Of a DNA stretch of 64,000 nucleotides, positions 11,701-22,800 are shown piece after piece. The translations under genes were made by a program, and so were the position numbers. The number at the start of each line of letters is the position of its first letter. The first letter of the stretch is position 1. The notes under the pieces were generated by a model. The model was given only the letters and a program-made list of their open reading frames with translations. It was not told where the DNA came from and made no database searches. The stretch covers positions 9,422,501 through 9,486,500 of the forward strand of contig JAYJMM010000041.1 in assembly GCA_037349105.1 (NCBI GenBank), given 5' to 3'. This DNA comes from Limnomonas spitsbergensis (taxonomy: Eukaryota; Chlorophyta; Chlorophyceae; Chlamydomonadales).

Positions 11701-14590
11701 TGCCCTTCAGATGGGCATGGCCATGGGTCAGGACTGCGAGCTTCTGTCCGAGGTGTGTGGCTGGATCAATGAAGCAGCTAAGGTACCGGTGTGGGCCAAG
11801 ATGACGCCAAACATCACAGACATTACAAAGCCGGCGCAGGCGGCGCTGCTGGCGGGTTGTGAGGGCGTGGCGGCCATCAACACCATCCAGGTACGTGTGT
11901 GTCGGTGTGGACAGTACCAACAGACCTGGAAGGCAGGAACTGCTGTTGGCCGGGTGTTCGGGCGTGGACGCGTGGCAGTCATAAACTCCATGCAGGTATG
12001 CGCGAATGTGTGTGTGTGTGTGTGAGCGTGTCTCATTAAGCCACAGGCCTGTATCGAAGGTCCCAGCCAGGCAAATACTGAGGTTCTTTGTGTCAGCTCC
12101 TCGGAATATCCCTAAGGGCGTCAAGGATGTTAAGGAGGGTCATAAGTATCCCAGTGTGCCAAGCTAGCCCCAAGAAACGTCGTTTGCTAGATCTGCTAAA
12201 TCACATTGCCCAGCCAGAGCCCTGTGAGCCTCTATTTCTACCCCCACCCCCTCTCGTTTTATTCCTACACCTTTGCATGTTGTTTGTCAACCCCTCCCCT
12301 CCCCTCCACCTCCTGCTCCTCCACCAGTGTGTGATGGGTGTTAATCTGGACACGCTGCGCCCTGAGCCCGCTGTGGAAGGCTACTCAACACCTGGTGGCT
12401 ACAGCTACCGTGCAGTCAAGCCCATCGCGCTGGCCAAGGTCATGAGCATAGCGCAGGTGACTAACGTGTCTTTGTGTATGGCTGGGTGACAGTTTAGCAA
12501 CAATTCTGGTATCTCATGGCCTCCAGACGGCGGCCCTGTGGGCCACCAGCCATACTACTTTGGCTGGTGTCTGTAGGCCTCAAGGGGTGGCCTCAATTAA
12601 TCCTTTGGAAGGTGCTTTGCAGGAGAAAGAGACACTGCAGGTGACAGGCAGACAGTAGGCTCCCCTGGCTTAATACTTTCAAGTGAAGGCCTGTGAGCAA
12701 TTTTAGTGTGCCTAGTGCAGATCTGGATGCCGTATAAAATTAGCATTTGGTCCCCATGACGAGCTTTGATGTGTGCATGCAGGAAGGGTTGTATAAGTGT
12801 GCACTATACCATCTTCGGGCATCACCACTGGTCCGATGGGGATCAAACCTTGACCGACCGACAACTGGCAGACCAAGCTTCTCGCTGTGGGCCAGGTTGC
12901 CACTGAAGTGTAGCTTCAGCACCCTATAACAAACAGTGGCTTGCAGGGGAGTAACCTTCGGGCATATGCCTCCTCAATACACGGATTCTGATATGATCAC
13001 TGTTGTCACAGAGTCAGTACCTATGAGTGCTCATAATCCGGAGGCCGTTGATCCTATTTACTTTGACCCCCAAATCTGCGCAGATGATCAGGAGCGAGCA
13101 TGCCGGGCGAGACCTCTCCTTGTCCGGCATTGGGGGTGTGGAGACCGGATCCGATGCAGCTGAGTTCATCTTGCTGGGAGCAGACACCGTGCAGGTGCAT
13201 GGGGGAGGGAGGATTTCTAGGGTTTAGGCATGGGTCTGTCGATACCAGATCAGATACAGTTGTTTTGTCCTGCTGGGCGCAGACATCGTGGAGGTGCCAG
13301 CAGGGGGGCTCTCACCGGTGTACATCTGGATTTGCAGCTATCTTGAGGTCCATGTACAGCCATCTGTCTATATCCTCACAGAGCTCTACATGCGAGCAGA
13401 CCAGTGGGCATGGTAAATTATTTTTGTATCACTCATTCTGTTACCGGATGGGCTGCTTTGCTATTTAGATTGACAAGGAGCGTCGAATTGTTACGTGCCT
13501 CCTTGCCTGTATGAAGCCAGTGCTGTGAAAGAAGTTGAAGGCCCAGCAGCAGCTACGACGCAGCATTCCCCATGCACTTGACACCCTTCTGACACATCTG
13601 TTTGAAGTCTTCCTTTTGCTGCCGATTGGAGTGCCGAGTGGACAGGCACTATTAATCATAATCCATGCCTGTATGCACAGGATTGAAAATGGCCACTCTT
13701 TTACGTATATCTGCATGTTAATGGTGTGGACTGGCATCATAATCCATGCTTATATGCACAGGATAGAAAATGATCCCTTTTTTCTGCCTGCCAAAGGTAT
13801 GCACCGGTGTCATGATCCATGGGTACGAGGTGGTGCACAGCCTCTGTGGAGGTCTGCAGCAGTTTATGCAGGTGGGTGGGGTAGGGGACTGCAATGGAGG
13901 GCAGGGAGGCAGCGCTGTGTCCTGCTCTCAGCTTGATTGATCGAGGATGGTTTGTTGCGGGTGCAAGTGCTGTGTGTCGCTCATCTCTCGGCGCCTAAAT
14001 GATGGACTGTAAACTCTGGAAATTTGAATCCGTATCAAAAACGTCTTCTCGTGCGCCCTGTTTGTGCTGAGGCATTATCCATGTTGGTTGCACGTGAGGG
14101 GGGATGATACTGTCCCGGCTGGTGTGCCTTGCCTGCCTTAATTTGTTCAGATCTTGCCTTGGTTGATGCGTTGCCCAATGCATGTCACTGCCCCTTTTCA
14201 GATTCCCTGCTGTGTTCTTTCCACCTTCAAACGGAGATGCAAACAGACCAAAAGACATGCAATGCATAGCATAGCCGGGAAAGGGAGGCGCATGGGCCCG
14301 AACTTCCCTTTTTAACCTATGTTTTTGTCCGATACCTTCACAAGCTTATACAATTGTATACATGCATGCTCCTCATACCCCTCCCTGTTGCACAGAAGCA
14401 CGACTTCAAGAGCATCTCTGAGTTCAAGGGTCACAGCCTGCCATACATCACGACACACTCCGACCTCGTGGTCCGGCAGCGCGCTGCCATAGAGGCCAAG
14501 AGGGAGCGCGCCAAGGGCGTTGTGGTCAATGACGCAGAGTGGAGCGGGGACAAGTTTGTGGAGCAGAGCTCGAGCATGGTTGCAAACTGA
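8768..14590 (+). CDS. PYD1: Dihydropyrimidine dehydrogenase (NADP+), plant type
   Basis: The enzyme reduces uracil and thymine with NADPH, the first step of pyrimidine breakdown, in the plastid in plants. Eleven exons join in phase: 8768-9009, 9128-9164, 9786-9911, 10212-10313, 10558-10598, 10979-11048, 11711-11890, 12328-12456, 13084-13194, 13797-13871 and 14396-14590. This gives 435 residues, close to the roughly 426 of plant enzymes. Visible motifs, in order: the FMN-site segment NPFVIGSGPPGTNY, ASIMEEYNKESWEEII, the active-site loop NFSCPHGMPER with its catalytic Cys, VPWAKMTPNITD-like sequence (here VPVWAKMTPNITD), AINT, STPGGYSYRAVKPIALAKV, GGVETGSDAAEFILLGA and CTGVMIHGY. The first 45 or so residues are rich in Ser, Arg and Asn and look like a plastid transit peptide. 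The first ATG of that frame was chosen; a second ATG lies 12 bases on. As in plants, only the PyrD-like domain is present. Several introns hold decayed copies of the neighbouring exon edges. Confidence 0.95.
9292..9755 (+). repeat. Decayed copies of the PYD1 exon 3 start inside intron 2
   Basis: The true acceptor region reads GCAGGCTTTCGACGAGGG. Degenerate versions occur at about 9292-9331, 9389-9430, 9496-9531 and 9719-9755. The sequence just upstream (an ATGGATAC-like stretch) is repeated as well, so the unit spans the intron end and the exon start. Confidence 0.75.
11454..11682 (+). repeat. Decayed copies of the PYD1 exon 7 start inside intron 6
   Basis: The exon edge TTCAGATGGGCATGGCCATG at about 11707-11726 is matched by CTCAGATGAGCATGACCAGG at 11457-11476. 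More diverged versions lie at about 11560-11608 and 11630-11682. Each is followed by a CTGCTCCATG-like or CTTGCTCC-like tract. Confidence 0.65.
11936..12003 (+). repeat. Decayed copy of the PYD1 exon 7 end and donor inside intron 7
   Basis: The true exon end has GCGCTGCTGGCGGGTTGTG followed by GGGCGTGG and ends in CCATCCAG before GTACGTG. The intron repeats the order: CTGCTGTTGGCCGGGTGTTC, GGGCGTGG, then CTCCATGCAG followed by GTATGCG. A donor-like site is therefore preserved in the copy. Confidence 0.7.
12818..12925 (+). repeat. Short dispersed repeat (SINE-like), copy 1
   Basis: The copy shares the core CAAACCTTGACCG, preceded by a CCGATGGGGA stretch and followed about 70 bases later by a TGTAGCT-like end, with other copies in the window. 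It sits in PYD1 intron 8. Confidence 0.5.
13232..13297 (+). repeat. Decayed copy of the PYD1 exon 9 end and donor inside intron 9
   Basis: The exon 9 end has TTGCTGGGAGCAGACACCG, then TGCAG and the donor GTGCAT. The intron has CTGCTGGGCGCAGACATCG, then TGGAG and GTGCCA. Similarity extends about 45 bases further upstream. Confidence 0.75.
13652..13776 (+). repeat. Decayed copies of the PYD1 exon 10 start inside intron 9
   Basis: The exon 10 start contains ACCGGTGTCATGATCCATG. The intron holds ACTGGCATCATAATCCATG at about 13729-13747. A further partial match, CATAATCCATGCCTGTATGC, lies at about 13656-13675. The two intron copies also share ATGCACAGGAT(A/T)GAAAATG. Confidence 0.65.
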
Positions 14591-15483
14591 GCCCTGGTGC
14601 TACTGGGTGTGTCGTATGCCAGCCAGGGAAACCATCGAGGCTCTCATTGGTGTGCTGTCTTAGCCTCTTCCAGTTCTGGCGGCTGTGTCAGCTGGATGTC
14701 CTTTTCCTGCGGGCATGACTGCTCGTGATAAGCTCCATGTGAGCACTGATGAGTGACAGGTAATAGCCCCTCCTGTCGAAACTGTTTATTATAGGCGTAT
14801 TGGATTTTGACCTACGATAGATAGCTAGCACATTCCTGGGATCGGCAGTTATTTATTTGTAGCTCTCCTTCGACCCCCCTTATAGGTGTGCATGCCGCAT
14901 GGACTTGGTTGCATATGCCTGTTGTCCCTCGTGCTCTATGATCTGTATTTACTGAATCGGTTTGCCTGATTTTGATACTTACATCATTCATCTGGATTTT
15001 CATTAGGCCTCAACGTCAAACCTTGGGACTCATTGTACTTGTTGGCATGTCTCAAACCAACTGCGAATCTTGCATGGTAATAAGATTGTGCATGGCTCCA
15101 TGTAGGGTTGTGTCCTAATTTGTTTTTGCCAGTTCAGATTGTTTGTAACAAAGTAGTTTTAGCGAGTACAGGCATTATGCTCTTATGATCAATGAGTACG
15201 ATGCCATGGAACCAGAGGGCATTGTGCTTTATTCTCTGATATCGCTGTAAATAAATGGACCTACATGTTAACATTGGTGCCTTATTTTAACTCGGATGCT
15301 TTCGATTCCTGTATCTAGAAGGCATGGTTGAAACTCCTGTCCTAGAAAAAGGAGAGGTGTAATCAAACCCAGTCCCTTGAAATTATAGCCACATCTTCCA
15401 TGCAATACAGGGCCAGGTCTTCTAGCAAGCCAGGTTTTAGCCTATGGCGGCCACGTGCTAGCACACCCTAAAAGCCGCATCAG
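14591..15483. promoter_or_regulatory. PYD1 3' flank with algal-type TGTAA polyadenylation motifs
   Basis: There is no coding signal here. TGTAA, the usual polyadenylation motif of green algae, occurs at about 15145 and 15247 (TGTAAATAAATGG). One of these could end the PYD1 transcript, although both are more than 500 bases past the stop. Confidence 0.4.
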
Positions 15484-16140
15484 TCAATGACATTACACCC
15501 GTCATTACACCTTCGGGCCCCGCTCCAAAAAGGCTCGGCGACGTTGGGAGGACAGAACGAAACTAATACCAGGGGACGGGAAAAGAAAAAGAAGGGGAAA
15601 TAAAGTAAAGGGGCAGACAAAAGGCTGCAGAAGAAAGCCACTGAAAAACGTCTACGCCTCAACGATATCTACCATGTCTTCCACAAAAGCCAAGGCATCC
15701 CACCCAAGCCTGCCCCGGCACAAATGAAAGAAGTCTGTAGCACCGTTTGAAGGTCCTGCCCATCCCCGCTCCCTAGGTTGATCCAGCACGCTGGGGCATT
15801 GAAAGCATGCATGCAACACATCCTCCACATGCTTGCCATCGCCCCTAGCCCAACATCGCTGGCAGCACCATCTGTCACGCTGCTGACTGTTGCACCGTCC
15901 TTGAGTGTCAGCTGTGCTGACGGCGCCAAGCCGCAGCCTTAAGTTTGTGCGCACGCAAGCACACTCCCTTCGGCTGGTGTGGCCCCTGGCTTGCGCCAGC
16001 ACGGCGCCCGCCACAGACTGAAAGCAGATGCGGTAGGCCGCCGCATACCTGTGTTCAGTGGCAGGATCTCTGGGGTCCCCTCTGCCAACTGCATCCAGCT
16101 GCGCCCGCTCGTATGCTGGAGCCGCATCAGTAATGGGTCA
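15484..16140 (-). mobile_element. Non-LTR retrotransposon, 5'-truncated 3' end (same family as 5992-7445)
   Basis: The minus strand encodes the C-terminus of the same LINE family: REATCACVRTNL-like sequence, RLGAVSTADTQGRCNSQQRD, then RWCCQRCWARGDGKHVEDVL and HACFQCPSVLDQPRERGWAG. The Cys and His spacing (CCQRC...H...HACFQC) resembles the zinc-knuckle-like tail of such ORF2 proteins. The Arg-rich 5' part, which carries ERAQ and PATEHRYAAAYR-like readings, continues to about 16140 in another frame. It ends with a GGGCCCCGCTC-type 3' tail near 15520. Compared with the other copies it is a short remnant. Confidence 0.65.
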
Positions 16141-16577
16141 TGTGCTTAAGCGTGCACACACTTCAAAAATGTGACGCAGCATGGTCACTTGGTCAGCACA
16201 GCCAACATCTGAGAATAGCGCAGCGGTCAGCAACGAGAGACACGCTGCTGCTAGCAATGTCAGGCTAGAGGAGACGGCGAGTATGTGGGGCCCCTGATGT
16301 GGGGGATGTGCTGCATGCTTGTTCCCGTCCAATACATTTTCATCAAGGAGGTAAGGGTTAAGGATTGAGCCAGCCCTCTTAAAAGAGGTTTGCACCTGCG
16401 CCAATCCTTTTGTTCCTCTTGTGCCTTCTCCCTTGATGACTTTCTTAGCTGGCTTTTTGTTTATTTCAGCATGGCACAGATGTGTAACGTCATTAACCTG
16501 CACCAGGCCTGGCTTAAATTTGGAGACCACAGTGCTGTCATTACTTGTCGCTAAAATGTTCAAATCCTGCATGAAAA

Positions 16578-16651
16578 CGACCCCGGGAGGACTCGAACCT
16601 CCAACCCTCAGGACCGAAGCCTGATGCGCTAATCCATTGCGCCACGAAGCC
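16578..16651 (-). tRNA. trnR-UCG: tRNA-Arg (anticodon TCG)
   Basis: The minus strand folds as a full cloverleaf of 74 bases without an intron. The acceptor stem is GGCTTCG paired with CGGGGTC (some G-T pairs) and the discriminator is G. The D-stem is GCGC/GCGC. The anticodon stem TCAGG/CCTGA encloses the loop CTTCGGT, giving anticodon TCG (reads CGA, Arg). The T-arm is GGAGG-TTCGAGT-CCTCC. A TTTT run follows directly at the 3' side, as expected for an RNA polymerase III terminator. CCA is not encoded. Confidence 0.93.
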
Positions 16652-16664
16652 ACGGCTGACAATG

Positions 16665-18720
16665 CTATCTACGTATTCTATCTATAGATTTTACTTCTCT
16701 GTCTTGAACCAAATAATTTTTCTTCGAAAAATCGAAGCTAGCGGGGTCATTGAAGGCCATCTCACTCATAGCCTGTCTCAGCTGCTGCCACATGTCTGCC
16801 ATCTGTACAATGTGCCCTTCCAAGGCAGCATGTATACTACTGACGTTTGCCATGGTTGCATCCAGCTCCCCACGAAACGCTTGGAGGCTGCCGTTCAAGT
16901 GAGGAACGCAAGCCTTACCGGACCAAAATCACAGCTGTAATGGAGGCAATTTTACCACGTGTCCAGATGATTTCCGGAAGAAGATAAGATCACAATGCAT
17001 ACCAGCATACAATTTGTAGCAATAAAAGTGTTCCACACAGGCATGCATTCCAGTGAGATTTGAGGTTGCCAGAATCCGTTTGTGTCAGCTGGAGCAAGCC
17101 CAGGGCAGGACTTGGAACTGGAACTGCCAGACTAGAAGAATAGTCTTGGGACAGGTACCGGTAATCCGGTATGGCAGCAAATATTGGCACTGATCAATGA
17201 TAAGTTTGAAAATATTGAGCAGGAGCAGATCTGACACATTTTGGCTGCATCCAGGGAGCTTCATCATTAATTAACAAAGTTATATGAAGATGATCTGAGC
17301 ACGCATACGTCGCGGCCGCAAGCTACGGATTTTAAGGATTGTAGGCTCCTCACCTGTTCAGCTGATCCGGAAATTGACATTCCAGAGCTGCACGTGCCGC
17401 GTTTGCGACATTCAGTTGGGATGTCAGGGCATTGACTTGCTCCACAAGGCACCTGCGCCCGCCACCTGCATGGCCACAATTCAAAACTTGAAGTTTAAAT
17501 TGTCTGGGCCTCAAAATATCAGCACGAGGCACGCACAATTGCACGCAACCTCAACTAGAGAGGCCTGTCAATTTGAAATGAAGCTTCCATTGCGCATACA
17601 TGTTAACAAAATTCTAAGTAGGTAAGCAAGGTTCTTGCCCGACGAGTATGAAGGCAGACAGGAGGGCTAGACTTGCATGATTCCATCTACGCATACCCAC
17701 CAGCATGTGCAGCTGCTCCAGCAGTCTAGCAATCTCATTTTCTCGTTCAGATCCATCAGCTTGCGCTGCTCTGAGAGCTCCCTCTGTCTCATCTAGGCGG
17801 CTCACCGCTGCAGAAAACGAATTGAAAAGCATCCACAGCATGCCAAGGACATGTAAATCAACAAGGATTCATACTCCAAGCGGGTGTCTGCCAGCAACAT
17901 GAGTGTGTCCTTATTCAGGGTAACAAGGAAGACAGACAGGGGAGATAGGCAGGTACCATAAGGTTGGCAAAAACGTCCACGTCCTAAAACGTCAGACCAG
18001 GGTGATTGGGTTGCAGTTCCAGCTGGGAATAAAATTAAAATCCAAACAGTTGAGGGTACGCGTCTACGCGATTCATTCATCCCCGAACCTGCTTGCCTGC
18101 TTGGATCGCAGCTTGAAGATCCAGCCTTGCACGATCAAGCTTGGTGTACTTGTTGCACAGATCCTGCAGGTATGGGTCATATACCCTAACCAGAAGCAGA
18201 TAATGCAGATGTGCTATTGGTGCCCATCAATTATCTCAAATTGTGCCAGGAGGCTTTATGGCAGGACAGGAAATAAGCTCATACCAGCTTGTAAATTTGC
18301 GCACCTGGACTTGATTGGAGACTTGAAGCTAATGATGAGCAGAAATCAAAGGACAGTTGAAATAAACGGAAATGGATCTATGACATTGTTTGAACTGAAT
18401 GTTGAGGATAGGTATGCAAGTGTTAGCAACTTAGCTCTGTATGTTACGGAACAAGTAGGTGTTGGTTCAGCTTCCCCTAACCCTAATGGTGTTGGTGCTG
18501 TAAGTCTCGGTCAGGTTTCGGTACATGCAGGCGGCATGAAAACAGCAATATTCATGGCATTCAGAGATTTCAAAAGGCAGATCCCAGGCTATGCCACTAG
18601 AGGGACAAAAGTTTCTTGGCCTCAACGTACCTTCAAGATGCTGGGCCTCATTGGGACCTTGATTTACTCCTTTTTGAGTCTCAACTGACTTATTTGCCTT
18701 CACAGACGTATAACTCATAT
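16665..18720 (-). CDS. Coiled-coil protein, family not recognised
   Basis: Small minus-strand exons encode heptad-rich helices. The supported exons are 18305-18328 (LQVSNQVQ), 18089-18163 (DLCNKYTKLDRARLDLQAAI...), one around 17845-17911 (LMLLADTRLEYES), 17697-17807 (VSRLDETEGALRAAQADGSE...), 17354-17465 (CLVEQVNALTSQLNVANAAR...) and 16665-16887 (LQAFRGELDATMANVSSIHA... ending in KSIDRIRR and a stop). The joins 17697 to 17465 (phase 1) and 17354 to 16887 (phase 2) fit exactly. The 17845-17911 exon has no clean donor. A further upstream exon around 18620-18720 (KANKSVETQKGVNQGPNEAQ) and one near 19000-19180 are possible. The regular hydrophobic spacing suggests an extended coiled-coil, for example a structural or cytoskeletal protein, but I cannot name it. 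The stop lies only 13 bases upstream of the co-oriented tRNA. Confidence 0.55.
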
Positions 18721-19887
18721 ATCCAGGCGGTAAGACTGGAAGGACAGACAATGGAAAAATGCAATTTGTATGAGTCTACTGATTACACCTGGATTACACA
18801 GTATGTGTACCGGTGCCTGATATTGAGACAGCAAAGGGCATACCGGTATTTCAACATTGGCAGATCTTCACGAACTAGCATGCTCGATCAGCTGCTCAAT
18901 CGCTGACCTGGCACTCGGCAGTACTGGAGGACATGGACATATGTGACGGAGGCATATTAAGCTGCCGCCTCAGGCCAGGTACAGTCGTGGCAAGACTGTG
19001 CTGCTGCATCTGCTGCTGTTGCTGCAGTTGCTGCGGCCTCCCTAGCTGATGGTGGCTGCAACAAATCGTGGTTCATCATGCCCGGCTGTTTCAGACCTTT
19101 CTGTGACATGCTGCGATTGGACGGTGGAAGGGAAGCTGTGCTGAACATTTGCAGCAAGGACAAAAGATCCACGCCCCTAGTCCCCAGACCGCGTGAGAAG
19201 TCCGGGCGAAATGACAGGATCGCTGCACATGTTTGAAAACCTCAATTAGCATGGCTTGGTCGCCAATCCCCGTATGCGTCGAAGGATATTTATAGAGACC
19301 TCCAACCATAATTGAGGAACCTGCACGAACCCATGAATTTCCCCGGATAAAAATGTCCAGGTGTCGTGGAGCCGATCTGATGACGGATTTATCGAGCGAG
19401 CTGCCGAGTCCGTACGACCAGGGGTACAGCCACAATTGGGGGTACAGCCACAATTCAGAATGCTGTGTCAGGCGCACACCTGGAGTTAAGCCTAGCTGCA
19501 GACAATATGTCGACCTGGGAAACTCCAATGTCGCCCCTTTGACTGTGGGGCGAAATGGTTGCGCTCGCACCAGTATTCCATTAATTTCGCACCTTGGCTT
19601 GCAGATGGAGCACGCCTTGTATTCAAGGATTTATTTGACTAGGGTAGAGTGAGGGCGCTCAGCTTCCGAAATATAAGAAGGGGTCTCCTCTCGATAGCGC
19701 ACCAGAATGCCAGTGAACCCTGTGAGTCACGTTGACACGCACCGGTACAGAAGCTACCGAAATACCGTTATAAGGAAACAAACTGCTTCATATTTGCATG
19801 ACCTCGCTCTAAACAATGCCTGCATGTGGTCTCAGCACCATAACATGCATGTTTTTCCCACAGACACATCAGCATGGCAAGCGCAAC
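18721..19887. other. Region between two divergent genes
   Basis: The minus strand has an open stretch at about 18980-19175 (DLLSLLQMFSTASLPPSNRS, then an Ala-rich run) with a possible GTACCT donor. It may be an upstream exon of the coiled-coil gene. The rest probably holds the divergent promoters of this gene and of the plus-strand gene at 19888. Nothing else is supported. Confidence 0.3.
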
Positions 19888-22800
19888 ATGGTGGCTGAAC
19901 CCCTTGAGAAAACTCCATGGCTACCTGCGGACGATGGCCAGGCCCCTCCCATAACGAGGATTTCTGCCGGATCTGACAGGGCTCGTCAGCTACTCCTAGC
20001 AGCCAGGTTCATGGGTGCAGGGTCAGGAGCTGATAAAACCCAACACATCGCTGCCCAACTACACTGCAAGCTCGAGGTGCTGATGCTTGAAACTAGTGAG
20101 AAGCTAATGAGGGTCCTGGACAGGAGGCCACTGCAACCCATTCCCTACGCTCGCAAGGACGTACAATCCTACTTCAAGATATCATGTCGGAGGACGGACG
20201 AAGCAGGCAAGGAGAAGGGGGGCATGGATTGGTTAGAGGAGCGCCCCAAGTTCACGACGGAAATGCTGCTCTCTGAGGGCTACTTTCAACAGGTGTGGTT
20301 TAGCTGTGGTCTGTGCTTGCAGTTGAGAGACTGGTGCTGTTAGCTGGATGATGATAGGTGTTTCCTCATACCATCCTCATACCTACGGTACCTGGAGCAA
20401 GACTCTGTCTGGTCTTTCCGAATTCCTCTGCCTCCACACAAATGCCTGGATCTGCAGGCTTGGATACTTCCTTTCAAAAATGAGTCCATCAATCGCACCA
20501 GTATGCATATATTCTGTTCACAGCTACTAGGCAGCAAGCCTGCCGTTCTTGTTTTAAAATTTAAATTGTGCCCATTTTTACAGAACAACAGCTGCGCACT
20601 GATGTACATCGATGACGAGAGTATGACTCCCATTGTGCTGGCGCTGTTTGTCAATGGGGATGCTGAAACCAGCTTGGCTGAAGCAGTGAAGGGGCATGCC
20701 GAGCTGCACAAGACCATGAAAGTAAGTATCGGAAGCAGGCTGCGCTATTTCCTGAACCTCCAGGCCTTAGTAGGGCGCAGCTTTGTTTCTTTCTTATCGG
20801 AAACAGCACACCTTGACCTCCTTGTGATGCTTCACTCGATGTCACAAGTGAATTCCTTCATGCAGATTTGTGGATTCAGATCATGATTTATTATCTTATT
20901 ATATGGAGTCAGACCATGATCTGAAGGTTAGTCCTTCCTGTCAATAGTTGTCCTGATCATTGCTGTAGTGAGACCTCGTAAGTAGACAGTGCTTTAATTA
21001 CCGTTGCCGGTACCAGCGCCCTGTCATGATTTTCAAATTGTTCAGTGTTGTTATCATAACCTCTGTACACTCTTTAGTTCAAATGATACGGCGCACAGGC
21101 AATGAGACTACAGTCAGCACGCATGCCTGCTGATCTTCTCACCAAGAAGCGGCATGGCACAATTGTTCGCCTGCCTTCCGCCCTGTTTTTTCCTTTGTTC
21201 GTCCTGAATCCTCCAAGTGTGGCCCATAACTGGATCCTGATGCCAATTCTAGGTTTGTTTCGTATGAACACAATTCCAATGTTTGCTATGGGTCAGACCA
21301 GATCTTCAGCATGTTACAGGATGGACCCCTATGGCCCTATGGCTATGCAAGGGCTAGCTATGACAATGTTCATAGTGGTCAGCCTGTACACTGCCTCAAC
21401 AATTCAACATATAAGTTATCATTCACACAATCACACAGCGTGTGTACAAGAACTGCAATAGAGACCGTCCCGAGGTTTTCATGCACGGCGTCCGGTTCAA
21501 CGTCCACATGCTGGGCAAGGGCTACGTCTCAAACCCCTTTTCAACAGGCTACTACAGCGCACCCACTCAAGCGGTGCGGAACCAGCCGGCCAGTGCCAGG
21601 TTAAGTGCACTTCAGTTGTAATTCAGCCACTGCCGGCCTGCTTCCATGGGTCCCTGGTGAAGCGATCCTGTTGATTGGGCCGCCGGCCGTAGCCCAGTCA
21701 GGGTCTGGTTAGAGCACGAGGGTGGAAAATTAAGGTTACACGCAGATTGATTGCGGTTCGAACGACACAATAACAAGCTAGGTGGGTGCAAGAGGAGGGA
21801 AAGTGGAAGGTCAGAGGTCGAGGTTGGAACAAGAGGGTTGAAAGAAAGGTTGGCAAGCTAAGCAGAGGTGGTCTGCTGTGCTCTGGATCGCTGTGCATAA
21901 CACGCCGCTTATTGGTCTGTGCTGGTATCTCATCACAGCAGACAAGTGCTCCCAGCCACTCTAGTTCGGATAAAAACCCTGAGCAGCCTTTGCCGCACTG
22001 ACTCCATAGGCCTGAACCTTGCATGCGTGTCCATCACTTGATAGTCACGAGAGCTGGCAACGCTGAAGAGCCATACTCCATTGCAGTAACAGCTTTGGAG
22101 ACGGACCTGCTGACTAGCAACCACACGGCTATTTGTGTACTATGCAAGCATGCCATACCCCAACACTCTACTGCGTGCCAGTGCCCCATCTACCCGCCCA
22201 CTATCCCCCTACATCTATATCTGACATGATTGCTTGCCCATTGATCTTTCGCTGCCTGTTCCTTTGTGTTAAAGTTTAAAGCCGGAATGCGACCTGCTCA
22301 TCCGCTCCCTTAGCAGCTAGTCAACCAGCAGCCCAACAGCCACAGACTTGCTTATTGACCCGTGCTGATTTACCTGAGCTGCATCATGAGCCTTTGCATG
22401 AATATATACAAACCAATGGCCACCCCCAAGTGACAAAGTCGGAAAAGCAGTCAATAACCCGTTATATTCCTGCCTGGCAGGTCGCTTTGATGGACCCCAA
22501 GTCAGCCATACACAAGAGCATCCTCCAGAGCAGCGGCGCGATGTGCAGCATGGAAGCAAAGCTGGCGCCTGTGGTCGCGGCGCGGCGGCTGCATGTGGCG
22601 ACCACCGAGCTGCGCCATCCGGGCATCCTCCCCGGAATCCAGCCTGAGCACTGCAGCGCGTACACACTGGGGGTGTCCAAGGGCCTCATCGCCCCGCTGC
22701 ATCAGGTAGCAAAGTGCCTTGGGCACCTGTGAGCACCTGCTAAAAAACAGATGCAGGCAGGGAAAGGCTTGAGGCTGGGCGGCTGGTATCATCTACCAGC

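Noticed and set aside
16138..16662. A 174-codon minus-strand frame overlapping the tRNA
   Set aside because: Its first 30 codons are the tRNA gene read as protein. The remainder has no splice link to the coiled-coil gene, which ends at its own stop at 16665.
18186..18485. Telomere-like CCCTAA motifs
   Set aside because: Only two adjacent units at one place and a single unit at another. No array.
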